Assembly (NCBI GenBank): GCA_037349105.1
Contig: JAYJMM010000003.1
Location: forward strand, 930,001 to 994,000
DNA from: Limnomonas spitsbergensis
Taxonomy: Eukaryota; Chlorophyta; Chlorophyceae; Chlamydomonadales
Reading direction: 5' to 3'
Length of the DNA: 64,000 bases
The position numbers and the translations under genes are program-made. A model generated the notes under the pieces. It made no database searches. It worked only from the letters and a program-made list of their open reading frames with translations, and was not told the DNA's origin. Below, piece after piece: positions 52,201 through 57,039 of this stretch (position 1 is the stretch's first letter; the number at the start of each line of letters is the position of its first letter).

Positions 52201-52998
52201 TCGCAGCTGCTGCCTTGGGCGCAGTCCTGTCTTAGACTGCTGCCCCTTCTCTTCTTGAACTGGGTCTGACAGTTCTTCCTCGGATATTTGGTCAGCCCAG
52301 GGATTTCCTACCGGCACAGCTGACTTTTCCCTTTCCTTGCCGACCTGCGAGCTCTGCCTGCCCGCTGCTGGCTGGGGCTCAGCTTCCTCGTGTTTGACCC
52401 CTGCAAGCATACTCCTGGCCTCCATTTCCTCTGCTTTCATTCGCTGTTTGTCTGGGCAGGCTTTATCACAGCCTGCAACCTCTCTTGGTGCTGCGGCTTC
52501 CTCGGCCCTTTGATCCGGCTGACTGGGTTCGTTGACCCGTTGCGCAACCCTGGCCACCCTGGGCGGATTCTGCTGGGGCGTGGCCTTGGGCTCGCAGCTC
52601 TGCCGCGAGTCACAGCTCTGTGACACCTCTGTTGCTTGATCCAAAATCAGCTCTGGTGTTCCAGCCTGAGTCTGCCACTGCTCGAATTCCAGGCTGCCCC
52701 TGAAATCGGCGGGCACTGGACCCCCTCGGCCGATGCCTTTGCGCGTCACCAGCGCTGAGCCGTCTGCCTGCGCCCCTGCCTCTCTGGGCGGTACGCGACC
52801 CGGTTCTGGCACCTTGCAGTTTCCAGTGGGCGGTTCCACTGGCCCTGCCAGCTTCGCCGCCACCAACAGTGCTTCTGCAGCCAGCTCATCACTAGCCTCC
52901 ATCAGGTTTACACCCGGCTCCAGCCCCCTCAGACGCCCACTTCTCCGTTGGGCGTCAGGGTGCTGGTGCCTATCGGGATTTAGATCTACGTCTGTCAT
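37213..52998 (-). CDS. Retrotransposon polyprotein, 5,261 residues: Gag-PR-RT-RH-DNA methyltransferase-integrase-PHD
   Basis: A single frame from ATG at 52998 to TGA at 37213 with no interruption. Approximate order by residue: low-complexity Arg/Glu/Gln-rich start; capsid-like helical region (about 890-1090); zinc knuckle CX2CX4HX4C (1181-1194); retropepsin-like LMDSACS with Asp1435; second knuckle with one extra residue (1711-1725); coiled coil (about 1835-1915); third knuckle (2112-2125); a 1,300-residue Trp- and acid-rich region I do not recognise; a hydrophobic segment (about 3468-3488); RT with Asp3745 and FIDD (3808-3811); RNase H (Asp3968); cytosine methyltransferase (about 4228-4560, Cys4326); integrase HHCC (from 4732) with Asp4800, Asp4860, Glu4895; PHD finger (5099-5143). 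It is about three times the usual Ty3 length. An intact frame this long argues for recent activity. Confidence 0.95.
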   Translation of the reverse strand: MTDVDLNPDRHQHPDAQRRSGRLRGLEPGVNLMEASDELAAEALLVAAKLAGPVEPPTGNCKVPEPGRVPPREAGAQADGSALVTRKGIGRGGPVPADFRGSLEFEQWQTQAGTPELILDQATEVSQSCDSRQSCEPKATPQQNPPRVARVAQRVNEPSQPDQRAEEAAAPREVAGCDKACPDKQRMKAEEMEARSMLAGVKHEEAEPQPAAGRQSSQVGKEREKSAVPVGNPWADQISEEELSDPVQEEKGQQSKTGLRPRQQLRPRRVLVRRGAGSTVYGTPLSRFPPSVGRPVQKSKEGSSSLTQRDDSHKEILRGFFHDPSGAQDTSPSEPERPRAGGAVCGEKESEVHMQPIGWTGILQWATDLWKQVCSRTFLHFQDQVTAIEEFKAHHLRGWATKAMLGIPHTGQDRATLLAALGQVSKGRAGREATLAVKAFADEWCNEVTGNQVEPGSEPEEEEDQAWEGFETAVQRPEELRVVQRWQQQARAAPTPALRSEAFEVSSEPSLRGRPRGREAPRASSPAASERAELTSRSLARMAEQGTATRRASRQESYALLRIVEDKENTCQETQVDYIKEFLRNRQAGTASGARRNEPAGSARSSGPRMQEAREETQSDSYARNYTGGTQPGWQSQEPPRGQAYNREQPNRHSQEQPRGQADGREHPSQHSQEPPREQADGREQPSQQSQEQPRGPAEHSRGVRHEQDQELPRGQAEPGRAQSWRPGSDSRPGRGESERLPPEGSRSSAGRAGRQPSREDHDQEEDYYRHNRYHSGRSPSRGGGGGSRSRSESVDSGPGGVDRRRPGARQESSDQEMKRLEREQARVNLQLQQQMVLQLAGVAKFTKIPAIQGNVPVLDMSHPGAVAARKYCPACGYWGSHNRLALSDDPPALAVVAGEIAGSCQSPSAMTMLVKSLVKLWDSKPASVGPLMVAIRAAPHAGDRAAREAERIRGMWVAPAEEQCCEASLLTLWIKVVQAEVGKPTSDERTAISNLRLGVKTTLDPDVKPEETVEAFAHRVLSTAELLQISRDAVDHFGRRHSVSHLFHDGLPALAKAKLSKFVMTVPGYLSMTDEDQIAVLTQQVVLWEKFALEMGDLGGASLKQMASGPGQGEAQSNRTRKERTGQWEMRTRLEGAGNPAGAAAAQQQRSDKPRGVTWADQSGAPNYSAEGAAGAVKACYQCGSTAHLARDCRAPRPRDERRPTPLAADITAGQSRPQQQQYPLPPRPQQSQPAGRPYERNQNNRQYQRPGPGQGGQAQQAAHVSHLSSPTGQAEPEGWQQTMAEMLSESVALMTQVGLVPKSAGFKQAAHNARPRSFLPEPCPEEEPEQRLVEPASRKGANRLVLSKLADDMSDIRLQVFKLNERLTALSFTTMPMGSEDHRGKASKGRQESKVVTAAPRLQYFKNDRSNLEQCVGLMVKGKVLVAQKALMDSACSCHVITVNIAEQLVAMGAELIRTDEKIRTTDNAGADLYGVLFIYVVYGYGGPNAIMEPTVVRVVKTPPDAYEHLVGNPEFLKYNGVLEAAGRLTLRPRDGPQTVRRVRDLTLPLVLASPAGGYQAAAVAWAGIRCGFAERERWPAARVEEEHEPLLQHAMATHAGAAMRTDQKVGQSRGTAAGAGRSTADAGRSSREDPQETLPRPRQCGQTQAAVPREGKVGAKAAASLSGQAAAQAVATAELAMALKAESRPEYEKEIIRRCMETSPRYPCVLCGEPGQHSTEECEQRIREILQKPAAGPAAQGTSPGAKGRVGFGGAAAARAASAGPSRHSEAQVPGKGERAGAADGGVREDAPAVAEGTQGITANRGQEEPVGREEREVSEESEEEEVHDRRTPKYIRVLRLQQQVELLQHDVKAREELLYRQAAATIEYLRLQQVRWTGLQDANIRLTEVQRQYILRADQLRALYVNLGSQQTGEQLQSAIPGDPALAAHMAAMFQTAKEFAEEDESLSQEKLQDQEQQATGQQEPGGSGGARQASGETRVRHRGATPDDAVHTVARERRRSAQRARSAERRGAVPTPEARTQRPDRDDSFDRPSGRRQQSPSGNRGSQPRGRSQERGTGSHARPYQLEQRMQDRGGTSNQSPPGRAQAGRSVMGGQRNVLGPRDGGVCFNCQKPGHFASACPEQGEASQPGDSSRFDRSRAAGGPERSWGVRGPGRSQEASEDSMRRAYEAAKEVSFEEWKRQQETAGPSELPGPPGRPGPAGQSYNSRWVSQERHTCMMSVHEGFGQNAAARGVSYQAAAMPVTFQVVPEGQVAQQRHHWQMVVDALAMNHYGTRPAGSARSMAHAVEFLRNLQQRGCPAPCEGWPGILQQFLDKEWDIYNDQMDEFERIEQEAGLQHRVDGWETSSSEDGTNDSEEGHEPQAPVAAREEEAAMPCPGTPEGNADTGVGVAVAAAGTRNGLSRQDHHPGAKGAAAMSPEDTTAGAVRTHHSTTSRSSAARWEEEDRGLQSSRSRGERPAAGNEDSQFIQAGTGRRGRSGSRGRARPEPDLPRLPESRCFVQWYRLGEEMPEASSSEAMITLPAQSKDGLCRLQNHRLLEDRSHTCVNIAAAMQAVARLIFPWDAVTAVLLGAALKGFIQPSTRMEVYMQRGWSRHPIFASCVSEMVELAVKEGITAVAAADRAHPDVPDSARTEGAWQGAQPGFMRTPWAEDCVHQLMEHSALRDRAFYVPVQALREHGRGDRPEDGAHSGAGLCHADRPRRCEATVEASVTIPRMVAGQAVPWGMDPGEARAAIPVQQLVTYYYEELEEGEMPVSAAWIHMHASRDDMPVFLFARCEGNVAITRCASVDEAEFHAHTHARGADPATWAVMLMALQRVLLPGQLSAAMRHVWGVDDQWAPLEMTDCPTWPYGAQRSPADGPMWEDEEEFARSPFAVERLEACVHQWVRWERRAWRDNRASSAVPYWQANGMTVQLWRQAHPAGVRTLHPLFRGAGADTYMEELEELRTQPVPGRWMVGRWGSHHWDPASITDGPIQDTYQEPTEQGHVAFVTTLGATASSWEWLEPMEDMEVSALEAETGDWAEPQTVPDSASHEDRGLLEEENEDPSEGPPSLVQDSESEDEWGADRSPCPARISLTRADTGDADGMEEPASAGPGPGSPVWGREEDLVQLRQEWMREVAQEQAAMEERRTRRAEIERSSKAALEETAHKVTVGVNPQQAADQCAGEPKGAAAGKANGRSPGDAQISPPAQAAAREPWGDPAAYSTERWVAVLRHFVDELDVLRRQEMGQQEASQEASLVFRLRMLPQPDPNPRMGGYSRAVRELQEELTERISALNRMGAKGVDTQQPSDSRSSQACTSRGEALARRAASARATLRQGCGPEEPAGAGSSTTVQRAIHRQERLAQGSTGQIPRAGPERAGEAWTDAAELRGKKSKKARRRAGKAQRAAEDRNRGSRPGMDCPVLPLRISQVDLEITWASGQQRPAQSAEPGAQPAEHLPQKPTRQIPACRGLLTCTAFKGILTGALQLILVWLLLSVCVPGARATGQGVRGGGFTAGQGAFVSGQEAAAKLSSGWLRPPAVIPMGGASRRGACSQQESWQSGNDTGREEPPAEDDPQAAEMIDMFQPGGVVEPPAEYVKTKEGWLLGQHPDFTAAQQESLEQSLRDRQGAFAYSMEDLPGYCGTQGEFTLALEDEVSSCFQKSRDMPPPKAAIFKEKCQPMIQAGIIVKVPQGGPIKFAANSVVAAKKSAETGEWTDHRIAHDMRRLNLRTAKQEFAIPRMETIFQNLGTAKIFSKVDLRSGFMQIPIKVEDQPKTAFWMGPELWMYTKLNFGLRNGPPFFQRMMEEEIARAGLSAFCVAFIDDLLVYSDTPAEHIRHVELMLDMLHSVGLRAHPDKSLFGCATVEYLGHNVSAQGLTPHAAKIAAVMALPEPTSVKNIQEVMGFLNFYRCYIPDFSKKAACINALLVKGVPFVWGPEQSQAFQLIKTEMCEGGRVLRRPDYSGTGPDGKGPPRPFLLYTDFSKQGIGAVLGQCDDSGREYMVACTSRSLNKSERNYSFFQGEMLAAVYAARTYRHMLFGCKVHLITDHEPLTYLMDNQTLVGQHARWALMLQELDITIVHRSGACHQNADIPSRSPLPSSADRTGARLDTAAPEPAAQEGAGEKQVALLTGLGRVNQWHADQMVRMAQEGRRRVQILRAAEAAYVTAPVGQEISSAATDDDEQAQPVSTAEQAFSNRERARTMISDVLADLPRVTPPHSHAGLDTACLSGGAVRAMETEGVVLFEPFGGMCSGLEMVLRAGIPVVQYLYADISEEVREIAGGRLVQLHRRYPQLFPVKAFDKAFRALPQDVYAITAKHLQEAGAQEGRQWFMVAGWECQDLSSAGKGRGLEGERSKSFFPLVKLLGTLQFMQGPRPPAYLIENVAMQLNQKSVKASVEAFQEVCRILGTPALFDAAQVGSYAHRTRNYWGNIAPAADIEFVIRASTRPHEGIVDDILDKGSKAQVVSCPDNGGYRINVTGQPRKVLPCLMATPSSYAFRNGQNGMVYRPMGDLQEPNANERERAMGYAVGSTLPRPDFPEAARRAALGRSMDSWALSAWLSVALECAKIMPAELTRRAKLPGQDRDPALGATLMSSHYALATAGNACSGSGEAAASYRQCLGESAAADWADAAQEPGGNASAEQVDVGIKVPRETESEKDQPGCPAGPSARVDVWADEPVLRFLREKTYVQGTELGEQTRIQRRAAPFQWESERGGVLMRLMPDGRRCVVPRPEDRLAVIQTAHAGTGHFGSHRTAFMVMQQHWWRGLRAAVKKAVQECGVCDRARASTFNHIQPNLHPLPIKGLFFRWGVDLCGPFTTTSRGNRFVMVCVEHYSKWVELIPIPSKASDVTALAFFQNVVARFGGCAEVVTDQGTEFQGEFQDMLLDCFIDHRTTSANHPQADGLSERAVQTLKAGLRKCCEEGSSDESWDKMVPWVALGFRCSPQQATRMAPYEVLFGQRPTFPSRVGADLWSTAKVATAEEAADLLLARVARIKEALPVAGEHLKIAQHRDKLRYARIRGGGYVPQVRRFAEGDYVYVKYSSERRSLDPKARPEILRVKTLGATGTLVLEGADGLTVTENAVNCSPCHLPNLRGVVDFSGTRPNNSLSCEVCQLPDRGEVMLLCDACNTGWHMDCLVPVLEEVPEGEWLCPHCKPEDKGAGPAAVAGPTTEERSLQVQGRPSPAARAAARTAQEADVLDRPEVEVMATNPATRQMERGIARPMANGLYDISYTTGRGEANVTPRAVTRRAKVAKEAAREEEESAFEDLTGT
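37570..37704 (-). other. PHD finger at the C-terminus of the polyprotein
   Basis: CEVCQLPDRGEVMLLCDAC, then GWHMDC and WLCPHC give the Cys4-His-Cys3 pattern at residues 5099-5143. PHD fingers read histone H3 tails. Placed after the integrase it occupies the position of the chromodomain in chromoviruses, so it may guide integration; that role is inferred. Confidence 0.92.
38120..38826 (-). other. Integrase domain (HHCC plus DDE)
   Basis: The zinc part has His4732, His4736, Cys4767 and Cys4770. The catalytic core shows WGVDLCGPF (Asp4800), VVTDQGTEF (Asp4860) and HPQADGLSERA (Glu4895). There are 34 residues between the last Asp and Glu, one fewer than the classic 35. This is a DDE integrase, not a tyrosine recombinase, which matters for interpreting the split repeats. 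Confidence 0.94.
39319..40317 (-). other. Cytosine-5 DNA methyltransferase domain inside the retrotransposon polyprotein
   Basis: Roughly residues 4228-4560, between RNase H and integrase. C5-methyltransferase motifs are in order: I, FEPFGGMCSGLE (AdoMet binding); IV, AGWECQDLSSAGKG with catalytic-type Cys4326; VI, LIENV (Glu4370); VIII, AHRTRNYW; IX/X, NANERERAMGYAVG and LGRSMDSWAL. The proline normally before the catalytic Cys (PCQ) is Glu here. The frame is intact, so an active enzyme methylating cytosines in DNA is plausible. Methyltransferase-bearing retrotransposons are known from dinoflagellates and the charophyte Klebsormidium. Confidence 0.92.
40760..41950 (-). other. Ty3-type reverse transcriptase and RNase H domains
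   Basis: RT shows FSKVDLRSGFMQI, LNFGLRNGPPFFQRMM, the catalytic FIDDLLVYS and YLGHNVS followed by VMGFLNFYRCYI. RNase H shows LLYTDFSKQGIGAVLG, the GEMLAAVYA helix with its Glu, and ITDHEPLTYL. These are the usual signatures of Ty3/gypsy elements and appear complete. Confidence 0.95.
48500..48711 (-). other. Retropepsin-like protease domain of the polyprotein
   Basis: LMDSACSCHVI carries Asp1435 in a DSA context in place of the usual DT/SG, followed by a hydrophobic LFIYVVYGYGG stretch. Retropepsins act as dimers. Assignment rests on the motif and on the position after the first zinc knuckle. Confidence 0.6.
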
Positions 52999-53692
52999 TC
53001 TTCAGGCAATTAACGAACCGCACGGTCCTGCAAGCGTGCTGGCGACACCCTCTACAAGATCTGCTAACGCTAGGCTTCTGCCCCCTTGTTCCTACTGCAA
53101 TCTGGTGAGGCCTTTGCAAGTCAAGATTGGATGGCAGGTACAGCACTATGCAGGAAAGGCCTCGCCTTCCCGCTTTTCTGCTCACTAGTTTCAATCTGGC
53201 GGAATCCTCCTTCGCCCTTTCAGTTCTTCCCACCTTGCTGGCCGGGCTGCTTCTAGATGTCTCACGTCCTGCGTGGATGTCACACGCCCTGCGTGGATGT
53301 TGCCTTTTGCGTAGTGTCCGCTCAGCTCTGCGTTCCTGCGGGGATCCTTTGGCACACCCACAAGATTTCAAACTTGGATGTTCTATCCACAAGTTTACTT
53401 CTGTCAATGATGAGAAATTGGATCCACCTGATCTCAATCCGCAGTCACACAGGGAATTATCTGCTGGGTGTATAAATCCACAGCCAGATCTTCAAGCCAC
53501 TTCTGGACTCAGCACCAAGCTGCCACGCTCAGTGATTCTCAGAGTTTAACTTGGCAATCTCTCTCTGGAGATTACCACAGCAAAGTGCAGTTCAAATGCT
53601 GTCCAAGGTCGTTTGTATGCAAACAAATTTCCAATTCGCTGCACAAGCACCTTTAGCAGGAATTGGCAAATTGAGCTGATCAGGCTAAATCT
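52999..53692 (-). other. 5' leader of the retrotransposon
   Basis: About 690 bp between the primer site and the polyprotein ATG. I found no conserved domain in it. A short repeat (cctgcgtggatgt) occurs twice near 53266-53300. Confidence 0.6.
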
Positions 53693-53715
53693 ACTTCGTC
53701 CCTTTCTAAAGGACA
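53693..53715 (-). promoter_or_regulatory. Putative self-priming primer-binding site
   Basis: On the element strand, 5 bp past the shared L sequence, 23 nt beginning TGTCCTTTAGAAAGG are the exact reverse complement of 54120-54142 inside L2 (also 36033-36055 in L1). I do not see a tRNA-type site starting TGG here. In Tf1 of fission yeast the RNA 5' end folds back onto the primer site; the same arrangement here would place the transcript start near 54142. Confidence 0.65.
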
Positions 53716-53716
53716 C

Positions 53717-54345
53717 GCGATGTGCGCTTCAGGTCCGTGGCGGACTTCTTTCCTCACGGCAGTGATGGACGCCTACGGGCAGGCTCAGTGACTATTCACT
53801 GGCTGCGAGTGCTCTTCGAGTTAAGCAGCGGGCTGGTTATTTGTGTATATAGCAATTGACTTAGGGGCATAGGCCTTCTGGCCGTCTGGTCGCGAACCAG
53901 CCGGGCTATGTTAAGGGCACTTACCGCGTATCACGCGGAGAGATGGACGGGACGTAGACTGCGTACTTCTTCTTCTGCAGGGACTCGTTTCTCTTACTGG
54001 GGTACTTGTCTCCAGCTAGTTCAGCGGAGGCTGAGCTAGGCTTGACTCGAATTAAGGTACTGACTTATGTGTAAGCTGTAGGTCTCGAAGACGTCCGGTG
54101 CTTGTTACAAATAGAGGTCTGTCCTTTAGAAAGGGACGAAGTAACTAGCCAAGGCAATTGCCGGGATACAGGGACCCGGCAGGCCCAATACAGAGTACGG
54201 TAGAACCTGTCAAACTTATCCTGCGTAAGCGGGTTTCTAGGTCTCAGCTCAAATCCGAAGACTCCGCAGAGAAGCTGCGGAGTCGCCGATGACGCTAACT
54301 GCGGTCTAAACGGTTCTGTCACGTATACTGTAATATACTGTGACA
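53717..54345 (-). repeat. Repeat segment L2 (upstream copy; 5' end of the element)
   Basis: It forms the 5' terminus of the minus-strand element. No copy of A lies beside it; the interior begins at once with the proposed self-priming site. It contains at 54120-54142 the exact reverse complement of 53693-53715. Confidence 0.95.
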
Positions 54346-54349
54346 TTTG
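54346..54349. repeat. Target-site duplication, right copy (TTTG)
   Basis: It directly follows the ACA terminus of L2. Removing the element and one TTTG restores a continuous match to the uninterrupted right arm of element X. Confidence 0.7.
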
Positions 54350-55261
54350 TGCTGATTGTCTGTGAAGTGTGTTTTTCACACTTCTGTTGCCTCCTAAAGT
54401 GGCTGCTTTGTCTCTTGTAGCTGCTATTTATTTCTTAGAAAAGTGCTGTGACTTCAGGAATATCACAGATTCCTGTTCACTGCTATTGAGACTCGAATTC
54501 CCAGCTGTAAACCTGGGAACCAGTTGATGTATTTAAGATAAAGATCCGCTGGACTACTTACCTGACTATTCTCTACTGTTGACAGGATTGCCTTATGGGT
54601 CGATCCTTTCGAAGGTGACTGTAGCAGCAGTCGAAAATGTAGTACACTGGTGACATGGTACAATGATCTTCAGTGGGAAGTCGCCTAATGGCGATCTTCA
54701 GATGTGGGGACTCGCTTGATGATCTATCAAGGAGTCGACTTGGAGCCTCAAGGTTGGCAGTTCATGAAGAGTTTATGGAGTTGGTGGTGTTAAACCAGCT
54801 GGAAGGCTGGAGAATGCCTGATAAAGGCCGAAATATCAAGATAAGACCTTCAAGGCTAAGCAATGTTTGTGCTTGCTTAGACTAAAAGGGTCGAACAGTT
54901 TTGGTGCTTCTTCTGTGTGGTGGATCGATATTCGAGCAGTGTTTGTGCTTGCTGGAATATAGTGAACAGTGTTTGTATTTGCTCGATGAGGAGTGACTAT
55001 GTAACTTCAGATTAAAGGGTGATTACGAAATCAGGGCTTCAAGTAGGAAAGAAATAGTAGCTGCAGGAGACAAAGCAGCCACTTTAGGAGGCAACAGAAA
55101 TGTGAAAACACACTTCACCGACAATCAGAGAAAGCACAAAGTGTAACAACAACAGCAGTTCCGTACACAGAGTTAAGCTGCAATAATCCTTAAACAACTA
55201 AGGGAACTGATAATTCAGTAATACGCGCGTGAAAGGGTGTCTTTCATACTTGCGCACTCAT

Positions 55262-56100
55262 TTACTCGGTGCATCTCTTAGCCCCGACATCTGGAGCTGC
55301 ACTTCCCCAGGCCAGGATGCTCGGCGTCATTGTGGAGCACGTGAGCAACACCACTAGGTGACAGCTGGCATGCACGGGGCGCCTGGACCTGAACTCCAAC
55401 ACGAAAGGGTTGCCTGCTGGAGATTGCAGCTGCTCAGCACATTGCCAACTGCTGATAGGGTCTGAGCCACCTTGGATCAGGCCTTTTTGGTCGAATGCCA
55501 CATGCAGACAGGTGCGTGTTCCCAGGGGGGGAGGGAGAGGGCTGATGTCAGATAGAGAAATGTCTGCGAGAACCCGTGATCATGAATGCACGTTATAAAA
55601 CTAGTTTTCAAACACTTTTCACATGCATGGGTTAAGAGTTTTTTCCACATGCCTGGGTTGGCGTAGAGCTCACCTTGATCATGGCCAAACGTTCACGTGG
55701 CTGAGCGTACTGAGCGCCCCCCACATCCATGCAGATCCGCCCCATCAAGGCGTCCCCGTTCAGCAGATGCACCACATGTTGCAGCTCCAGAACCATGGCC
55801 TCAGATGCAATGGGGTGGGCATCCTCCAGAGCACGCATGAGCACAGTGCCACAGATCTCCTGTCCGGCATCTAGAAGCTCCGGCTGCATCCACCAACGCC
55901 GGCCGCATTTTCCACTGCTCTTCCATCATGAGGTATGCGTCAGCGCGGAGTGGTAGTTGGCGTGCTGGTTAGGGATGGACGTGCTGCCTGTCGCAGCATT
56001 GAAGACGGCCGCTACGCGCTGCCACACCTCTGCCATCTGCGCCACCTTGTTGGGAAGGCTGTGGGGCCGGGATGTGATGCTAGTCAATTTGACATGTCAA
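55262..56100 (-). pseudogene. Unrecognised coding-like fragments (gene or gene remnant)
   Basis: Minus-strand peptides with protein-like composition are, in order: WQRVAAVFNAATG (near 56000), LLDAGQEICGTVLMRALEDA and VLELQHVVHLLNGDALMG (55674-55890, ending at a good donor AAG/GTGAGC), then GNPFVLEFRSRRPVHASCHL ending TGA at about 55262. A possible acceptor (GTGCTGAG) would join the last two in phase. The first part needs a frame change. I do not recognise the family. It abuts element X on the right. Confidence 0.35.
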
Positions 56101-56551
56101 TTTTTGAACTTGGCTAGACACAGCAGCACCAAGAGCATCCATAGCCGCTCGCACGGCTAATGCTCCGACGGATGAACCCAGTCAGTGTTGAAGACATTGC
56201 TGCTCGTTGCTGCAGCGGACGTTAGCATGGCTGCCATGATGGGGGGGGCGCCAGCAGCTGCTGCTGCGTGTTGTTATGTCACGACGTATGGGTGCACCAC
56301 TCGTATGGGTGGCTCGTACCGCTTTTTGGTTTCGTGGTACTAAGAAGATGCTTGGCTCACTCCAGGCATTCTTCTCCTCTTACTCAAGTAATATACCGAA
56401 GTTGAATCACCCTGCTACTGTAACCTGCTATGAATTTAACGTCCAATTGCGATATTACGGCCCCTCATCAAGGCTAGGACACTACACTGATCGGAGATGT
56501 ATAGTTAATTCTACACTGCTGCTAAATATTATTAAAAAAAAAAACGCTGTG
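56101..56551. other. No gene recognised
   Basis: No convincing frame. It contains a G-run near 56240 and an A-run near 56533-56544, just before the first of four hairpins. Confidence 0.4.
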
Positions 56552-56911
56552 GAGAATTGGAGAGGCAAAGTGCCCCTAAAGGGGGGCCTTTGGTGGGGGG
56601 ACTCCGGGGTTCCCCCTTTAGGGGGTCTCTTTGCCTCTCCAATTCTCTAAAGACGCACCACGTCTTTAAAGAGTAAGCGTGGCCCCCAAAGGGGGGCTCC
56701 GCTTACTCTTTAAAGACGTGCAACGTCCGGGAACCTCAATTTAATTCTTGGTGCGCGTCGCACCTTTACCGGCCAAATTTAATTCTGGGGGCTACGCCTC
56801 TACCTTCTGGTACCCAAATTGGGTGAATACCGCCCTGCCCTCACCTACTGTGGGCAGGGCGGTATTACGCCGCGGCTTTGCAGCATCTACAGCAGCAGAG
56901 CCGCGGCGTAA
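56552..56911. repeat. Cluster of four consecutive perfect-stem hairpins
   Basis: Stems: 56552-56570 with 56629-56647 (gagaattggagaggcaaag); 56660-56679 with 56700-56719 (acgtctttaaagagtaagcg); 56826-56840 with 56852-56866 (aataccgccctgccc); 56865-56877 with 56899-56911 (ttacgccgcggct). Loops of the first two contain further C/G-rich complementary stretches. Neighbouring stems are unrelated in sequence, so this is a set of palindromes rather than one amplified palindrome. Confidence 0.9.
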
Positions 56912-57039
56912 CTCCTCGGGTCTCTCTAAGACCACCTCATCAAGTATCAGGACATGGCAGCTACACTGTGCGAATATCTCTAGTTAACACTTATTCTCTC
57001 TCTCTAGCTCTAGCACCTCTACTTCCATTCCTCTCAGCG

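Larger units (their letters stand above)
35399..54345 (-). mobile_element. Ty3-like retrotransposon with DNA methyltransferase, PHD finger and split terminal repeats (18,947 bp)
   Basis: On the plus strand the order is A1 (35399-35633), L1 (to 36258), gc, A2 (36261-36493), interior, L2 (53717-54345). Along the element (minus strand) this reads L, interior, A, L, A. The outer ends are TGTCACAG and TGCGACA. The target duplication is TTTG at 35395-35398 and 54346-54349. The intact arm of element X shows the site without insertion. One 5,261-codon polyprotein fills the interior. A1 and A2 look identical over 233 bp, and L1 and L2 differ at only two positions that I can see, so insertion is recent. 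The enzymes are Ty3-like, but the layout recalls split-repeat elements (PAT, Volvox Kangaroo, Chlamydomonas TOC1). Confidence 0.9.
35310..55229. mobile_element. Element X: inverted-repeat DNA element (about 0.97 kb) split by the retrotransposon
   Basis: The left arm (35310-35398, continuing at about 54350-54440) and right arm (about 55050-55229) are inverted repeats of about 180 bp. Outer ends are cgcgcgtatcactg and its inverse, and they share gaattatcagtt, gcagcttaactct and cctcctaaagtggctgctttg. The left arm is interrupted after acactttg by the retrotransposon, while the right arm is intact and serves as the empty-site reference. The roughly 600-bp centre has no long frame. It is probably a non-autonomous terminal-inverted-repeat or foldback element; its superfamily is unknown because I see no clear target duplication. 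Confidence 0.7.

Noticed and set aside
38000..52700. Many plus-strand frames of 60-240 codons opposite the polyprotein
   Set aside because: They are antisense shadows of the long minus-strand frame and carry no domain.
35399..54345. Classification as a DIRS or PAT element because of the split repeats
   Set aside because: The polyprotein has an HHCC/DDE integrase and no tyrosine recombinase, and a target duplication is present; RT and RNase H are Ty3-like.
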